This document shows positions 23,021-33,962 of a DNA stretch of 61,561 bases, piece after piece. Source of the DNA: Usnea hakonensis (taxonomy: Eukaryota > Ascomycota > Lecanoromycetes > Lecanorales > Parmeliaceae). The DNA is taken from NCBI GenBank assembly GCA_013423325.1, contig BLJB01000173.1, forward strand, positions 1 through 61,561, read 5' to 3'. Position numbers and translations under genes: made by a program. The notes under the pieces are model-generated. The model was not told where the DNA came from and searched no databases. It saw nothing but the letters and a program-made list of their open reading frames with translations. Position 1 is the first letter of the stretch; every line of letters begins with the position of its first letter.

Positions 23021-23115
23021 AATCCTAGCTTTCACGTTATGTGTCTCAATGCCGAATGTGTCAAAGGAAACGCATCAGAGTATGGCTTTGCTTGGTACCG
23101 AACACCAGATATCAT
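23021..23115 (+). pseudogene. Exonuclease-like fragment, copy 2
   Basis: Reads NPSFHVMCLNAECVKG followed by NASEYGFAWYRTPD. It shares SEYGFAWY exactly with the fragment at 30.88-30.96 kb and has the same position relative to the (F/L)-(D/N)-x-E block. The ExD-type catalytic Asp is replaced by Asn here. Confidence 0.35.
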
Positions 23116-23931
23116 ATCGATCATTCTAGGAAAAAAAAGAGAGGATTAGCGGCAGAACCTTGCAAGCCAAGCATTGTCTTGGGGGACAAGTAGAAAATTC
23201 ATCCAGCTCAAGCGGACGTCGGCAACCTCTATTGACAATGTCCCGGGCAGAGGCAGCTATTGATGGCTTACCCGTTGAGCTGCAAAGCCGCCGCGAAGAG
23301 GATCTCCATGGATAGACAGAGAACATTTCGGTTCCTGGAATGGCTATGGACCAACAGTCATTTATCATCCCATTGGGAAGGCTTGAAGCCTTTCAAGCAG
23401 CTTTTCACAGCCACATTCGTCAATTCCACAAAATCTTGTGTAGCCGGCGCTCGCGTTTATTGGGATTTACGCCCAAAAAGTCGCTGAATTCTCAACCAAT
23501 GCTGACGAAGAAACGTAATGAGGAGGGCCAGAATGGCCCTATGGCTCATTGATATATACGATCTTCGGGCATGAACTTCTTTTCTTTCTTCATCCATCGC
23601 GAAGATGGTTCGCTGTACTTTTTTCCGCTGTGCAACTCACACTCTCACAGTGCGAGAATCGTATTTGCCTACATTATCTTATCAAATGCGTCCAGCAGAA
23701 TAGCATCTACAGGGCCTGAGCTTATTACAGATACGCAACCGAAAATGGCAACCACGGAGCGGCCTTCCGCAGAGCGAGAGAAATCTCACACGTCACAACT
23801 TAACCACCGGACAATAACAGAGAACACCTGCAGGCGATGGGTGTATGGCGGTGACTATTGCGTAAGTTGGTGCAATCGAAGGTACGGGCATGCTTGAATT
23901 TCATATGCTTGCTCTTGATCTTAACGATCAC

Positions 23932-23999
23932 CTGGACAGTGTCCAAGTTGATCTTTATGTTGGCTGGACAGTGTCCAAGTTGATCTTTTACATGGCTGG
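23932..23999. repeat. Tandem duplication of about 34 bp
   Basis: CTGGACAGTGTCCAAGTTGA plus TCTTTTAT-like sequence occurs twice in succession, with small changes in the second copy. Confidence 0.75.
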
Positions 24000-25244
24000 A
24001 CGCCAAAGAACTCCAATTGCTCGGCGATGTTCTCTTGCCTTGCACCGTTTGGCTGACCGTATCAGTCTCTCTCCTAGGGTTCGTGAAGATGGCGAGCGCC
24101 CAGTAGCTAGACGCCGTCGGTCTCGATCACCAACACGCGTTCGACCTCCACCTTTTCCTGGCGCACGTTGTCTCTTCCCTCTCTCCAATCAACCCGATGT
24201 CGTTCTCGCTACTTTCACTTCTACCACTTTCATTCCTGTTGATCATTACGATGCCGAGTAAGCACGCAGCTAGAGGACGATAATCAGACACCGGTGACAC
24301 CACGACCAAGCGATGAGGAGATAGAGTTCGCGGCAGTATTGAAGGAATACGAAAAAGGCACTCATGAATGAGAAAGCATATCTGCTGTCTCAACCCAGAC
24401 GCCTCGAAGGAAATCTTACCGATATTGATACCAACAAGACTCGGCTAGTAGACGCGTACATCAAAGAACTAAGAGAATTGACTATGTAAGCCTGCGTTCA
24501 GCTATTGAGAAAATATGGACTCCAAAGGCTCCAAGTTTAGAAAATCGTCTTCGTTCTACACACTGCCTTCCTCAGAGTCTTACAAACAAACTTATCCAGT
24601 GCGTGGGCCCACGAAAGCAAGAGACTACCAAGAATCCTAAAGCTTCGACCAAGAGGTGACCACTTTTGGACAGATTCCGCAAGCGTTTCTGAGTAAAGAA
24701 CAAGATAGGAGCCAAAAACGGCTTCCTTTTCACCATGACATAGATTTCGATAACAACTTTGAAATGCACGTTGTGCCTATCAATGAAATCTTTCTCTATT
24801 CACGCCAATGACAGATCATGACCCAGCAGTATCCTTTCCGATAGATGATAGCTTGCGTGGTATGGCTGTTGTTAGTTAGGCATGGAGGAATGCAATCAAG
24901 AGGTCAACAAGCTGGCCAAGCAAGTTGAGCTTCCACTATCAAGGCTCCAAGGTTAGACAGGAATCGCTTTGCGAAGGCTGTTGACAAGCACCTTGGCACC
25001 AAGTAAGTGTCCATCTATGTTGTCCACAACCAACGTTCTGACACAACTGAAAACCGTCCTTGGATGCTGGATAAGTCCCGACAGAACAATGTACCTATTA
25101 ATGTTCTGGTTCCCCTTATCACAACTTTAGTCTCTCAGCTCCGGCTTCATCTGCTTTTGCCTTGAATGTTAGACTTTTATCATCATCATCAAGCGGCGAA
25201 TATCTTGATGTCCATAGGTATGTATCGAATCATCCACAACTACT

Positions 25245-25682
25245 ACAAGACGAGACCGGATATTTCGGCGGGGTAGGAGAGAGCCGGAACTTAATGAAAC
25301 GGCTACCGACATCTTCCACCGCACTGAGCCCGACGTGTTATGGGCAGAGGAAGGACTTCCGAGCAATATGATGATCCACGATGTCATCTCAGTGGCCCAC
25401 CTAGAGCCTGCTACAGATCCTAGGCTGGATCCTTACCAACGGCATCGTTCACCACCACCTCCGGTAACCATCGATGACGAAGCAGAATACGAGATCGAAA
25501 AGCTAGTGCGCAAACGGAAAATCCGCAAAGGCAAAGGATGGGCGACTCAATACCTCATACGGTGGCGGGGATATGGCCCTGAGCACGATACGTGGCAGTC
25601 AGGAAGAGATGTGATAGACACAGCAGCCCTAGACGAATACGAGAAACTCTATGGTGCTATCGCAGGACACATCAGCAATTAG
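25245..25682 (+). pseudogene. Ty3/gypsy integrase C-terminus with chromodomain
   Basis: The frame contains PSNMMIHDVISVAHLEPATD, a junction typical of chromovirus integrase tails. A chromodomain follows (EYEIEKLVRKRKIRKGKGWA, then TQYLIRWRGYGPEHDTW), ending AGHISN and a TAG at 25680-25682. The aromatic residues expected in the chromodomain cage region (Y, W, W) are present. Known role: targets integration to marked chromatin. The frame is closed upstream by stops and no integrase core is attached, so it is a truncated remnant. Confidence 0.7.
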
Positions 25683-26076
25683 CTGCGTCAGTCACCGCCG
25701 AGCTGGGCGTTAAACGGAGCATGGGTCTCGTTCTCCCCGAGTGGCTCGACGGTGTCAGCCCGTTCATTACACTTTACCCAATGAGGATTAGTTTCCGTGG
25801 ACAGCGCGGGCAGAAATCATTCACTTCAGAAGTTCACTTCAGAAAACTTATTCTTCTCATCACACACTCCATCCTAATACTCTCCCTCAAATAACTTGTC
25901 GGAAATCGCTCAAAGATCTTCGGTAGCAATGCAACAGCTGACAGGGTTTCAGAAGCTTCTAATTACTATTTAATTATTAACAAGTATATTATGACTTACA
26001 TTTAGGGGCTGAGCTGAGATATGAACGGAAAGCTGACTTTGTGAACTCGCTCGAAAATGCAAGTGCCGGAACGAAT

Positions 26077-26390
26077 ATGATTATAGTATCCTGTGGCATT
26101 GATGGAATACCCACCAATTTAGAAGCGTGGGGCCTGTTCCGTCAGAAATAGGAGATTCAGAGAGCACTCGAGATGACGATGGTCTCTGCTGAAAGTGAGG
26201 ACCAATGGCATGACGCAAGCCTAGAATGGAGTAATGATTATAGTATCCTGTGGCATTGATAGTCTACCCACCAATCTAGAAGCGTGGGGCCTCTTCCGTC
26301 AGAAATGGAAGATTTAGAGAGAAATCGAGATGACGATGGTCTTTGCCGAAGATGAAGACCAATGGCATGACGCAAGCCTAGAATGGAGTA
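26077..26390. repeat. 157-bp perfect-register tandem duplication
   Basis: Copy 1 (26077-26233) and copy 2 (26234-26390) start at ATGATTATAGTATCCTGTGG and end at GAATGGAGTA with about 10-15 percent differences. The period is not a multiple of three, so it is not a protein repeat. Confidence 0.85.
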
Positions 26391-26639
26391 AAGACGATTG
26401 GATGGGACCAATCGCCAAACATTTTGGGCCCTCTGCAGCTTGGTATAAACAAGTACCAAACAGTGCTTACCATACTGCGAAGCCCGGTGATCAATTGCCT
26501 TATCGGCACCAAATCATCTTTCTACTTACTTATATCAGGCTTTCTACTTGGAACCTCCGGAAAGATTTACTAAAGAGACTGGTAGTGCCTTTCGTCTCTC
26601 GTTCTCACTCCTCCTCGTCCCCGGCTTCCCCCCCCTCTC

Positions 26640-26781
26640 TCTCGACGTGGCCCCCCCAAAAAACTATTACGCCGCCCCCGCCGATTTGTACGCCCCGGCC
26701 CCTCTCGTCGCCGCTGCCTCCGCTCCCCCTCCACTTGTCACGCCGCGCCGCCCCCACCTCGGCTTTGTCTGGAAGATCTGG
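26640..26781 (+). repeat. Pro/Ala-rich repeat fragment, copy 1
   Basis: The frame reads NYYAAPADLYAPAPLVAAAS and on to PPPLVTPRRPHLGFV, then stops. It is clearly related to 33795-33962 seven kilobases away. This is a shared piece of an unidentified repeat element. Confidence 0.6.
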
Positions 26782-27959
26782 TGAACACCGAGACAGATAT
26801 TCGTTTGACAAGAGATATTCACGAGCAGTGGGAAAGGTGTAGATGTGGAAGAGCTTTTATAGTCTTTTTATACAAGCATGGTATGGCGCAGGGGTAGGAG
26901 GGAGCAATGAAAACTGGCTGGGACCAAACGCAGATAAGTTCTGGGCTTGCTACAGTCTGGACAGGCATGGATGACCCTGGATATGGTGCAAATATGGGCC
27001 GTGCTGAGCGCAACAGATCAACCTTTGGCAAGACATGCTTATCCTAGCCGGAAAAGCTGTATCGAACCTATTCTGGAACTTGGGACGCCAGAATAATACG
27101 GGAATACCTGGTCCACGTCTTTGAAAACCACAACATTGTTACCGAAGCCTCGAACCGACGTAAAGCGGGCGGGAAGTCGTGTTCAACGCCTTCAATGATA
27201 AGAGTAACCCCGTCTAGGCCTTACTGACCTCACTCAAAGTATCAGCAGCGACATTCGTTGCACGAAAGACATCTACAATGGTATATATTCCATTAGAGCG
27301 ATTCGATTATAGAATTAATCTCAGACCTTCTTTGTACTACAATGCAAGCTTGACGCCGATTACGACCAAATCCTTAATCAAGTTCGCCAGGCATTATAGA
27401 AAGATTGCGCGGACACCCTTGATTGAAACGAAGAGTCGCATAGTGATTAGTGGTTCTTTCGCGAATCGTCACATTTTTTTCGGTGGTCTTTCTTACATAG
27501 GCTTCAAGACAAACATACAGCCCTACGAGAGCAGGTTGACGAGCTGAAGGTCATCAAAGCAGAGCCTGGTATTGATAGCTCGGAATGGATCGCAATCCAC
27601 AAGATCCAAACTTCTATGCTCAAGCATCCTAAACTGGTCACGGCTTTTTTCGATGATCCATTCATGGCCAAGCTTAAGGAAACTTTCGACGCCATTCAGT
27701 CCTCTCCACAAAATGGCTAAAGCCATGTTCGCAATAAGGATGGCTAGTCTAGGGAATTGAAACCCATTTTACGATAACCCTGAGGAAATCTTAATGTTGT
27801 TACAGGTAGCCCAGAATGTTTACCCATTTCATAGCATGGGCAACCCAGAATGTCTGCCCGAACTGTACGACTTTTCAATGAGAATGCGCCTGATTTTGGA
27901 ATTTTCCAACCTTGTTCTCCTCTCCGGCGAGCCTGGCTTGCAAGGTGTTGATTGTATGC

Positions 27960-28150
27960 TCATCGCTTTGATGGATTTGACAGACAAGCTCAACTCTGGG
28001 GTAGTATCATTTCTTTTTACGTGTTTTATAGACGACTTTGGCTTATATCGTAACATGTATCGGAGCCTATGCGGGGTGTACCTTACACCATGGGGCCTAA
28101 GACATACTTACCTGACAAAATTTGACTGGCATCTCGACACTGCCACGTAT
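27960..28150 (+). pseudogene. Transposase-like fragment, copy 3
   Basis: The frame reads FIDDFGLYRNMYRSLCGVYL, then TPWGLRHTYL. This is the best preserved of the three copies of this block and lies in a 174-codon open frame that starts at a TTG, not an ATG. Confidence 0.5.
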
Positions 28151-28200
28151 GAAAATAAGGACCTCAACCTCTGGAAAATAGCATACTCCCGCGCCCAACC

Positions 28201-28452
28201 GTCTGGATCCGAATCCGAAATACCCTATCCAAGATCATTGTCAGTCATGCAACAAGAAAGATGGCAAGATGTTCCGTCATCCCGACCCTACCAAAGTCAT
28301 GACCATCTGCAGTTATGAGTATGATTATGTGAAAAATCACGGCCGTCTGGACCCGAATCCGAAGTACCCTGTCCAAGATCATTGTCAGTCATGCAACAAG
28401 AAAGATGGCAAATTGCTTCGTCATCCCGACCCCACCACAATCATGACCATCC
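28201..28452 (+). repeat. 48-residue in-frame repeat with a CxxC motif, two copies
   Basis: A 108-bp block (28201-28308) recurs at 28345-28452, offset 144 bp (48 codons), in the same open frame. Each unit reads RLDPNPKYP(I/V)QDHCQSC, NKKDGK, two variable residues, then RHPDPT. It contains Cys-x2-Cys followed by His, which suggests a metal-binding module. No longer gene context is intact. Confidence 0.8.
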
Positions 28453-29248
28453 GCCTGAAGCCGTGATGATATGTGGCCACTCTCAGTGCGTGTCTCTGAT
28501 AACACCCGTTATTTCATTTTGTATGGATGTGGTACGGGGAAGGCAGATGTACCATCGCGGCTCAGTGGGTGTCTGATAACGCCCATTGTTGTATTTCGGT
28601 ATGGATATGGTCACAGCGATAATTGTTTGTAGGGATCATTTGGTTGTCGTTGCTGTTCATACACGAAGATATGTATGGAGTTGAGTTCAAAATCTCAAAA
28701 CCGCCAAAATGGTTGTACAAACAGCCATGTGGGTAGGCAGACCACTGCCAGTCTTGTGGGGCCACAGGGGTGAGATTGAGGAGACATCACAATCAAACTA
28801 TTCACATGACCATCTGCGATCGAGAAGCGAGACAATAGAGGAAACATGGTGTCCTCTCAAAGACCGCCCGGAAATATGAGACTTCAGATCCGATGCCTGT
28901 TGAATGCATCAACTACATGCCATAACGCTCCTATCTACAGAATAGCCATCTTATTATCCAGAGCCCAACGACGAAAAACGTCTAACATGGATAGCTTACC
29001 AACGAGACTATCATTTCTAATCTCACTTATCTACCTCAAAGCTATAACTTTTATCTAGCGAAAATTACTGGGGCGAAGACCTGATCGAGCTGCCTCTGAT
29101 AACAATCTAGCATATACTTTATAAGCGTCCCACCGCTCGTTACGAAGGTCACTGATATCCAGAGAGAGGAGCTAGCAGTACACAAGAACTGGCGCAGCGA
29201 GGGGTGGTATAGATAGAACTACACGTCAGTGATGCATACCTCTTCAAG

Positions 29249-29659
29249 ATGACCCACCCTCTATGTATCGTCGCAGATCTGCCAAAAATGGTAGATATCA
29301 TGGACATATCCTGCACACAGATAGAAGAATCAGCCAATGCTCCCGCGCATGATCAGGCACTCCGTCATGTCATTGGAAGCGAGACGAGAAGAGGATCGGC
29401 TAGAGTGGATCGATTGACGGGAGCGAATGTCTACTCCGACGTCGTGGGGACTGCCTTTAAGGAGAAGACCGTCAGGGCAATTATGAGAACGGAGACGAAT
29501 GGGCAAAAGACGATTAAGTATTACTGTCATGCACACGGTATCGATATGGGACCTGAGGATTTCACTTGGTCACAGCAGGCTCTGGATTTCAAAGATGCTT
29601 CTGGTGTCGAGCACAGCCGAAGCAGTCAGCTCAGTGAAACGACGGCGAAGCCTACATGA
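29249..29659 (+). CDS. Hypothetical 136-codon ORF, doubtful
   Basis: ATG-initiated frame with protein-like composition (RHVIGSETRRGSARVDRLTG, then KTIKYYCHAHGIDMGPEDF). It has no known domain and is surrounded by repeat debris. It may be a decayed exon. Confidence 0.2.
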   Translation: MTHPLCIVADLPKMVDIMDISCTQIEESANAPAHDQALRHVIGSETRRGSARVDRLTGANVYSDVVGTAFKEKTVRAIMRTETNGQKTIKYYCHAHGIDMGPEDFTWSQQALDFKDASGVEHSRSSQLSETTAKPT

Positions 29660-29869
29660 GTGCCTTGGAGTCGGGCAAGTTGGCATGAAAGTCGGATGTC
29701 AAAAGGGAAGACTCCTATGTCTCGTCGCCAGCGTCAGTCAAACACAATTAATGGAGGTCCCCCGGAACAAAGAGATGCAGAGTGATCGAGGCATACATAC
29801 TCAGCCGCATTGTTGTCCAGATGCCTGGGATGGCACTGTCTTCCTCATTTTTGTTCTGGCAAGTACCAA

Positions 29870-30345
29870 CGTCAAACAAACCGGTCTCGGCCACAAAGGT
29901 GGCCGCGTCTGATGACGCGGTACCTTCCCTCAGTCCCCATCTGCGCCTTCTGGACATCAAGCAAGTCAAGGCAGCGCGGGACGAAGAACGGGAGAAAATG
30001 GAACGCAAAAGCATCATGCAGCGTACTTGTCTCGATAATCTTATATATGGCAAGAAATGCAGAACAGAAAAAGAGTGCAAATATCTTTACAAGATCTGTC
30101 CAGACTACAAGCGGTCACCAGAGCATTGCAACTTGACTTTCGATGAAGAACAAGAGGAGGAGGTGCTGAATGAGATTGTAGATGAACCTGCTCCCCACCA
30201 TAGAAGAAGGAAGACTCAGTTGAGCGATTATGAAGACGAAGACGAGGGGATTCCCATGACGTTGCCACCAGATATAAAATCCGTGGTCGACTTTTACAAC
30301 TTACAACGAGAAGGCCGACCTGGCGCACGTCGACCAAAGTGCTGA
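29870..30345 (+). pseudogene. Charged Cys-rich frame, unknown
   Basis: An open frame continuing from 29782 (GTG, no ATG). It has a Glu/Arg helix (KAARDEEREKMERKS), then a Cys cluster (RTCLDN, GKKCRTEKECKYLYKICPDY) resembling a degenerate CCCH zinc finger, then an acidic tail. Function unknown. It lies just upstream of the exonuclease-like fragment. Confidence 0.25.
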
Positions 30346-30445
30346 CCAATATGAGCTGACAAAAGGAAGAAAAAGATGTTAGTGGACATGGTCTTTAAGG
30401 TTCTCGTCAACAGTCGGACATAACGCGTCCACTACGCTAGGCGGC

Positions 30446-31010
30446 GTGGTGGACAGGCCACCGCTTATCTTAGTCGGACACAACTTCAAAAATGATATGG
30501 AAATCTTGGACAAGGAGCGTATCAACCTCGATAAGTATTTCTACGTTATCGGCATAGCAGACACCCAAGTTTTTATTAAAGAGTTAAATCAACCGATACC
30601 TTTATCTCTTTCTAGAATCGTGTTACATTGTAAACTACACGACAAGTTTTTCTCCAGCCGAGCCAGAAACTACAAAGGTGCTTGGCTCTTTAAAGGCGCC
30701 CATAATGTAGGCAACGACGCTATAGCCAATCTCTAGGCCCTTATCTATATACTATTCGGTTCGGTACTTGACCCAAGCTATGTTCCAGATGAGGATGATA
30801 CGTACGACGATGTTGTGTTCACTATCGAAGATCATTACGAGATATGGATACGTAGAAGCACAAAACCTAATATAACAGTGATATATTTTGACTACGAGGG
30901 TATTGGCGGAATCACATCGGAGTACGGCTTCGCTTGGTATACAATATCAGCTCTCGCATCAGTTCGTCTAATTCTAGAATCAAAAGAATCGTGGCGCCTT
31001 TTGAAAGCTC
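30446..31010 (+). pseudogene. Exonuclease-like (YDR514C/Gfd2) fragments, swapped order
   Basis: 30446-30735 reads PPLILVGHNFKNDMEILDKE, then IADTQVFIKEL and finally GAHNVGNDAIANL plus a TAG. These are the GHN-x2-ND, DTQ and HN-x-GNDA blocks of the C-terminal half of YDR514C/Gfd2-type DEDDh exonuclease domains. After a gap, 30875-30965 reads NITVIYFDYEGIGGITSEYG, the N-terminal catalytic block. The halves are in reverse order, so this is the end of one domain followed by the start of another. Confidence 0.45.
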
Positions 31011-31129
31011 GTCATTTCCTAGTGCATAGATTTAAAGATGACCCAGGGTCGAAAGATACAGACGGCGATCCTAAAGGATTCTGGCGAGAGTTTGGCAATA
31101 CAACCATCTACGTCTGTCAGCCTGAATCG

Positions 31130-31240
31130 CCATGTCACCGCTCGAATTCAGAACCCCTTGGCCGGCATCCCTCGTGATACTCTCTTTTACACTGTCGAGA
31201 AATTCGCTCAGGACGCCAATTCGACTGTATCCTTGCGGAT
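31130..31240 (+). pseudogene. Possible sugar-transporter N-terminal fragment
   Basis: The frame reads RHVTARIQNPLAGIPRDTLF and YTVEKFAQDAN. This resembles the cytosolic N-terminal segment (NPLAGIPR-x-L...VE-x-FA) of fungal SP-family MFS transporters as I remember them. It is a short piece only and is fused by chance to retroelement debris. Confidence 0.25.
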
Positions 31241-31354
31241 TATGGTTCCTCCTTTAGGGACAACAGGCCAAGCACCTCTTCTTACACTGTCGAAGACAGC
31301 AACATACCACCCCACTCCAAAGCATCGTGGCTGGCGCAAAGAGCTCTCTCGGGA

Positions 31355-31711
31355 TTGGTCGACCCGAAAACTTTCGAGGAGTTTTCGCCGGTGAGGGCAC
31401 CCCGGATCTTGGAAATGGTGCACAGCTTCATCCCTATTCACAGGTTCACATTAAAACCCCAATATCCAATGCACAGGATCGATGAAGTACTAGACACGCA
31501 AACGGGTCTTGGGCAATTCCCGTTAAAAGATGGAGATCAATATAAGACAGGATTTGTGACTCCTCACGGACAGTATGTTTATCTCCGGATACGACAAGGC
31601 CTAAAGGGAGCTTGTGCAACATATTGTTCAATCATGACAGGCGAGAAAAGAAAAGCTGATCTGGCGAGTATGACTGATGAGTTGAGCAAGACTTACGAGG
31701 AAAAAGGTTAG
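31355..31711 (+). pseudogene. Ty3/gypsy reverse-transcriptase fragment
   Basis: The frame reads YPMHRIDEVLDTQTGLGQFP, LKDGDQYKTGFVTPHGQYVY, LRIRQGLKGACATYCSIM. These correspond to the finger/palm blocks (YPMPRIDE, YKTAFVTP-x-GQYE, LRMPFGLKGAPATF) of gypsy reverse transcriptases. The segment with the first catalytic Asp (usually F-x-x-LDL...G) is deleted between DTQTG and LGQF, and no YxDD block follows, so it cannot encode an active enzyme. Confidence 0.65.
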
Positions 31712-32939
31712 TTTACTCCTCTTATTTCTCACACATCGGATGCCGCAATTTTACTGAAGAAAACAAGTAAAGCTTTGCCGGGAGAGGATGCTAAGACAGT
31801 AGAGGCATTCTACAATACGGCTTTGAAGAGGCACAAGACATGGTATTGGAGCTAGCCAAGCAAATATGCAGTCTTGTGTATTCCACCGGTCTCCAAAAAC
31901 CCTCAAGTCTGCGCGAAAAATCGCATCACAGTAAAAGTACAACCCCACGCCTACTCGAACCGCTCATTCTTCAGTAGAACGCACAAGCTTCGCGCAGCGA
32001 CGGTGGTTCCCAACATTCTCGCCTTGTCGGATAAATACGGTCTGAGTCCGACTGATACTGAAAGTCAGAATGCAAAAGACTGTTATGGGAAAGGTCGACA
32101 GCGTCAGAAGATCTCGGAGCTAGATGGCAAGCAGGACAATTGGCTACAGTTTCCACAAGACAGCCTTTACAATGCCCATTTGGACAGTCTCACACGCAAT
32201 GCCCCTAAGCTTGTCGTTCTTAAGCAGCTAATCAATTCTCTGGGTGAAGACGTATTTGGACGGTGGTTCGGTAGAGGAACGTCATGACCTTCTTTTCACG
32301 CCATGTCGCATCGCTCGTAATACTCAGCTTTAGCACGATCCTGGATCTTCTGGTCTGCCTCCTGAAGGAAGTATCTTCTTCTGTTCGTCGTTCAGCTTAC
32401 AGACAACCTTTGTGGAAAGCTCGACAAGGACTTCCCCGCCATCGATAGTTCTCGAAGTAGACGTTCGCTTGACCATTAAATTATCGAGAACTAGCTGCAT
32501 CTCATCGATGTATTTCGTTCTAGCAGACTATGATATCACAACAACACCAGCAAACAAGTCAAAAAGATCGCGTGCAGGCCAGAAGAGAGACGTAAAGCAG
32601 CACCAGAAAGAGTGCATGTTTCTCATTGAACAAGCAGCCTATTCGCACATCGACCATACCTACTTAAAGAAGTCCGAAAGAAAAACCAATCACTGCCGGT
32701 GCCCCCCTCACAACAGCGCCCATTCCTATGGGTGGTGCTACCTTCTCGAGAAATCCTCTCCGATCTGCTCACTCATGCTGATCTTTCGTTCTGTCGCGAC
32801 ACTGGACGCTGTCTCAACCAGTCAACCACCCACCGCAGAGGGAGTGGTTCGAATCACTCCCGTCAGCAATTCCCCAAAAAATCTTGGGGGGTTTATGCCG
32901 TCATCCTGCGCTACAAAGGACAGGACACGATCCTCAGGG

Positions 32940-33180
32940 GTAGAGATTCGAAGAGTAGGAGGAAGAAGGAGAAGATGAAGGCGAAGGGAGTAGAGAAGAA
33001 GAAGGGTGAGGACCTGAAGTAGGCTCTCGAGCGTAGAGCGAGGGTAGCGGCGCCGGGGAGAGGAAGAATGTAGAGGAGGCGAAGAAGAAAGAGAAAAAGA
33101 AGAGAAAGGAAGTGGAGGAGAAGCAGAAGGAGCAGGAAGCGAAGACAAAGGCTACTAAGCGGTAATTCGCTGGGGCTGAT
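32940..33180. repeat. GAA/AAG purine-rich low-complexity tract
   Basis: Imperfect GAGAAGAAG-type repeats are interrupted by stops in every sense frame. They translate as Lys/Glu-rich (plus) or Ser/Leu-rich (minus) peptide. Possibly the basic tail of a decayed transposase. Confidence 0.5.
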
Positions 33181-33566
33181 GATGCGGATGGTGGCGATGA
33201 AGGAGATGGAGAAGACAGCTTTGAGGATACCACAGATGAAGATAAAATTACCACAACAACAGTAGCAACCCCTGCTATCATCGTCGTCATTACCATGCTT
33301 TAATGAGCACAGACAGGCCAAAAGATCCCGATCCCACTTCCGCCATCACCAGACACTGCATTTCAAGATTCTTCTTCTGTCATCAAACTCTCAACAAATC
33401 CTGCTTCCCCTTCGAGTACTACCATTCCGAGGCCAAGATCGACAACCGCTTCCCCGCCAGAGAAGTAGCCCGGACCTCCGTGACTTTTAGGCAGTCGAAG
33501 TTGTCCGTGCCGGACTGAAACCCAAAGACAGAAGAAGCCTGCGATGGCCAGCGGTATTTGGGATGT

Positions 33567-33660
33567 CAACACATACCGCAAAGGACTGGGCAATCAAACT
33601 ACTAGACAGCAAGCTCATTCATGTCACCAAAATCCGCTCCGCAGAGATACCACTTGAGAA
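33567..33660 (+). pseudogene. Integrase fragment, second copy
   Basis: Reads TAKDWAIKLLD, identical in peptide to the integrase core at 35.60 kb, with several synonymous base differences. Similarity is lost afterwards. Confidence 0.45.
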
Positions 33661-33794
33661 CGTGTTAATCTGGATTCAAAAACTGCATTGAACAATACCA
33701 CCCTTGATGACCAAGCAGGTTTTGCTTACAAACATGTTATTCAACGTGGCCGTATGCAACTCCTCCCAAGGGATGTGTTTGCTTCTATGTCGTT

Positions 33795-33962
33795 TTCTAC
33801 CTATTACGCCGCCCCTGCCGATTTGTACGCCTCGGCCCCTCTCGTCGTCGCCCCCCTAACCTATTACGCCGCCCCTACCCCTCTCGTCGCCGCTAGCCCC
33901 CTCCCCCCCGCCCTTACTCTACCGCGTCGTTTCTCTATTAGCTTGGTCGGTAAGTTAGACTA
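33795..33962 (+). repeat. Pro/Ala-rich repeat fragment, copy 2
   Basis: The frame reads STYYAAPADLYASAPLVVAP, then LTYYAAPTPLVAAS, ending at a TAA. It shows an internal duplication of YYAAP...PLVAA and matches 26.64-26.78 kb. Confidence 0.6.

Noticed and set aside
32840..32870. Second T-loop-like GGTTCGAATC
   Set aside because: Flanking sequence does not fold into a cloverleaf; likely chance.
32911..33321. Ser/Leu-rich minus-strand ORFs of 120 to 136 codons
   Set aside because: Translation of a GAA/AAG purine repeat, not a membrane protein.
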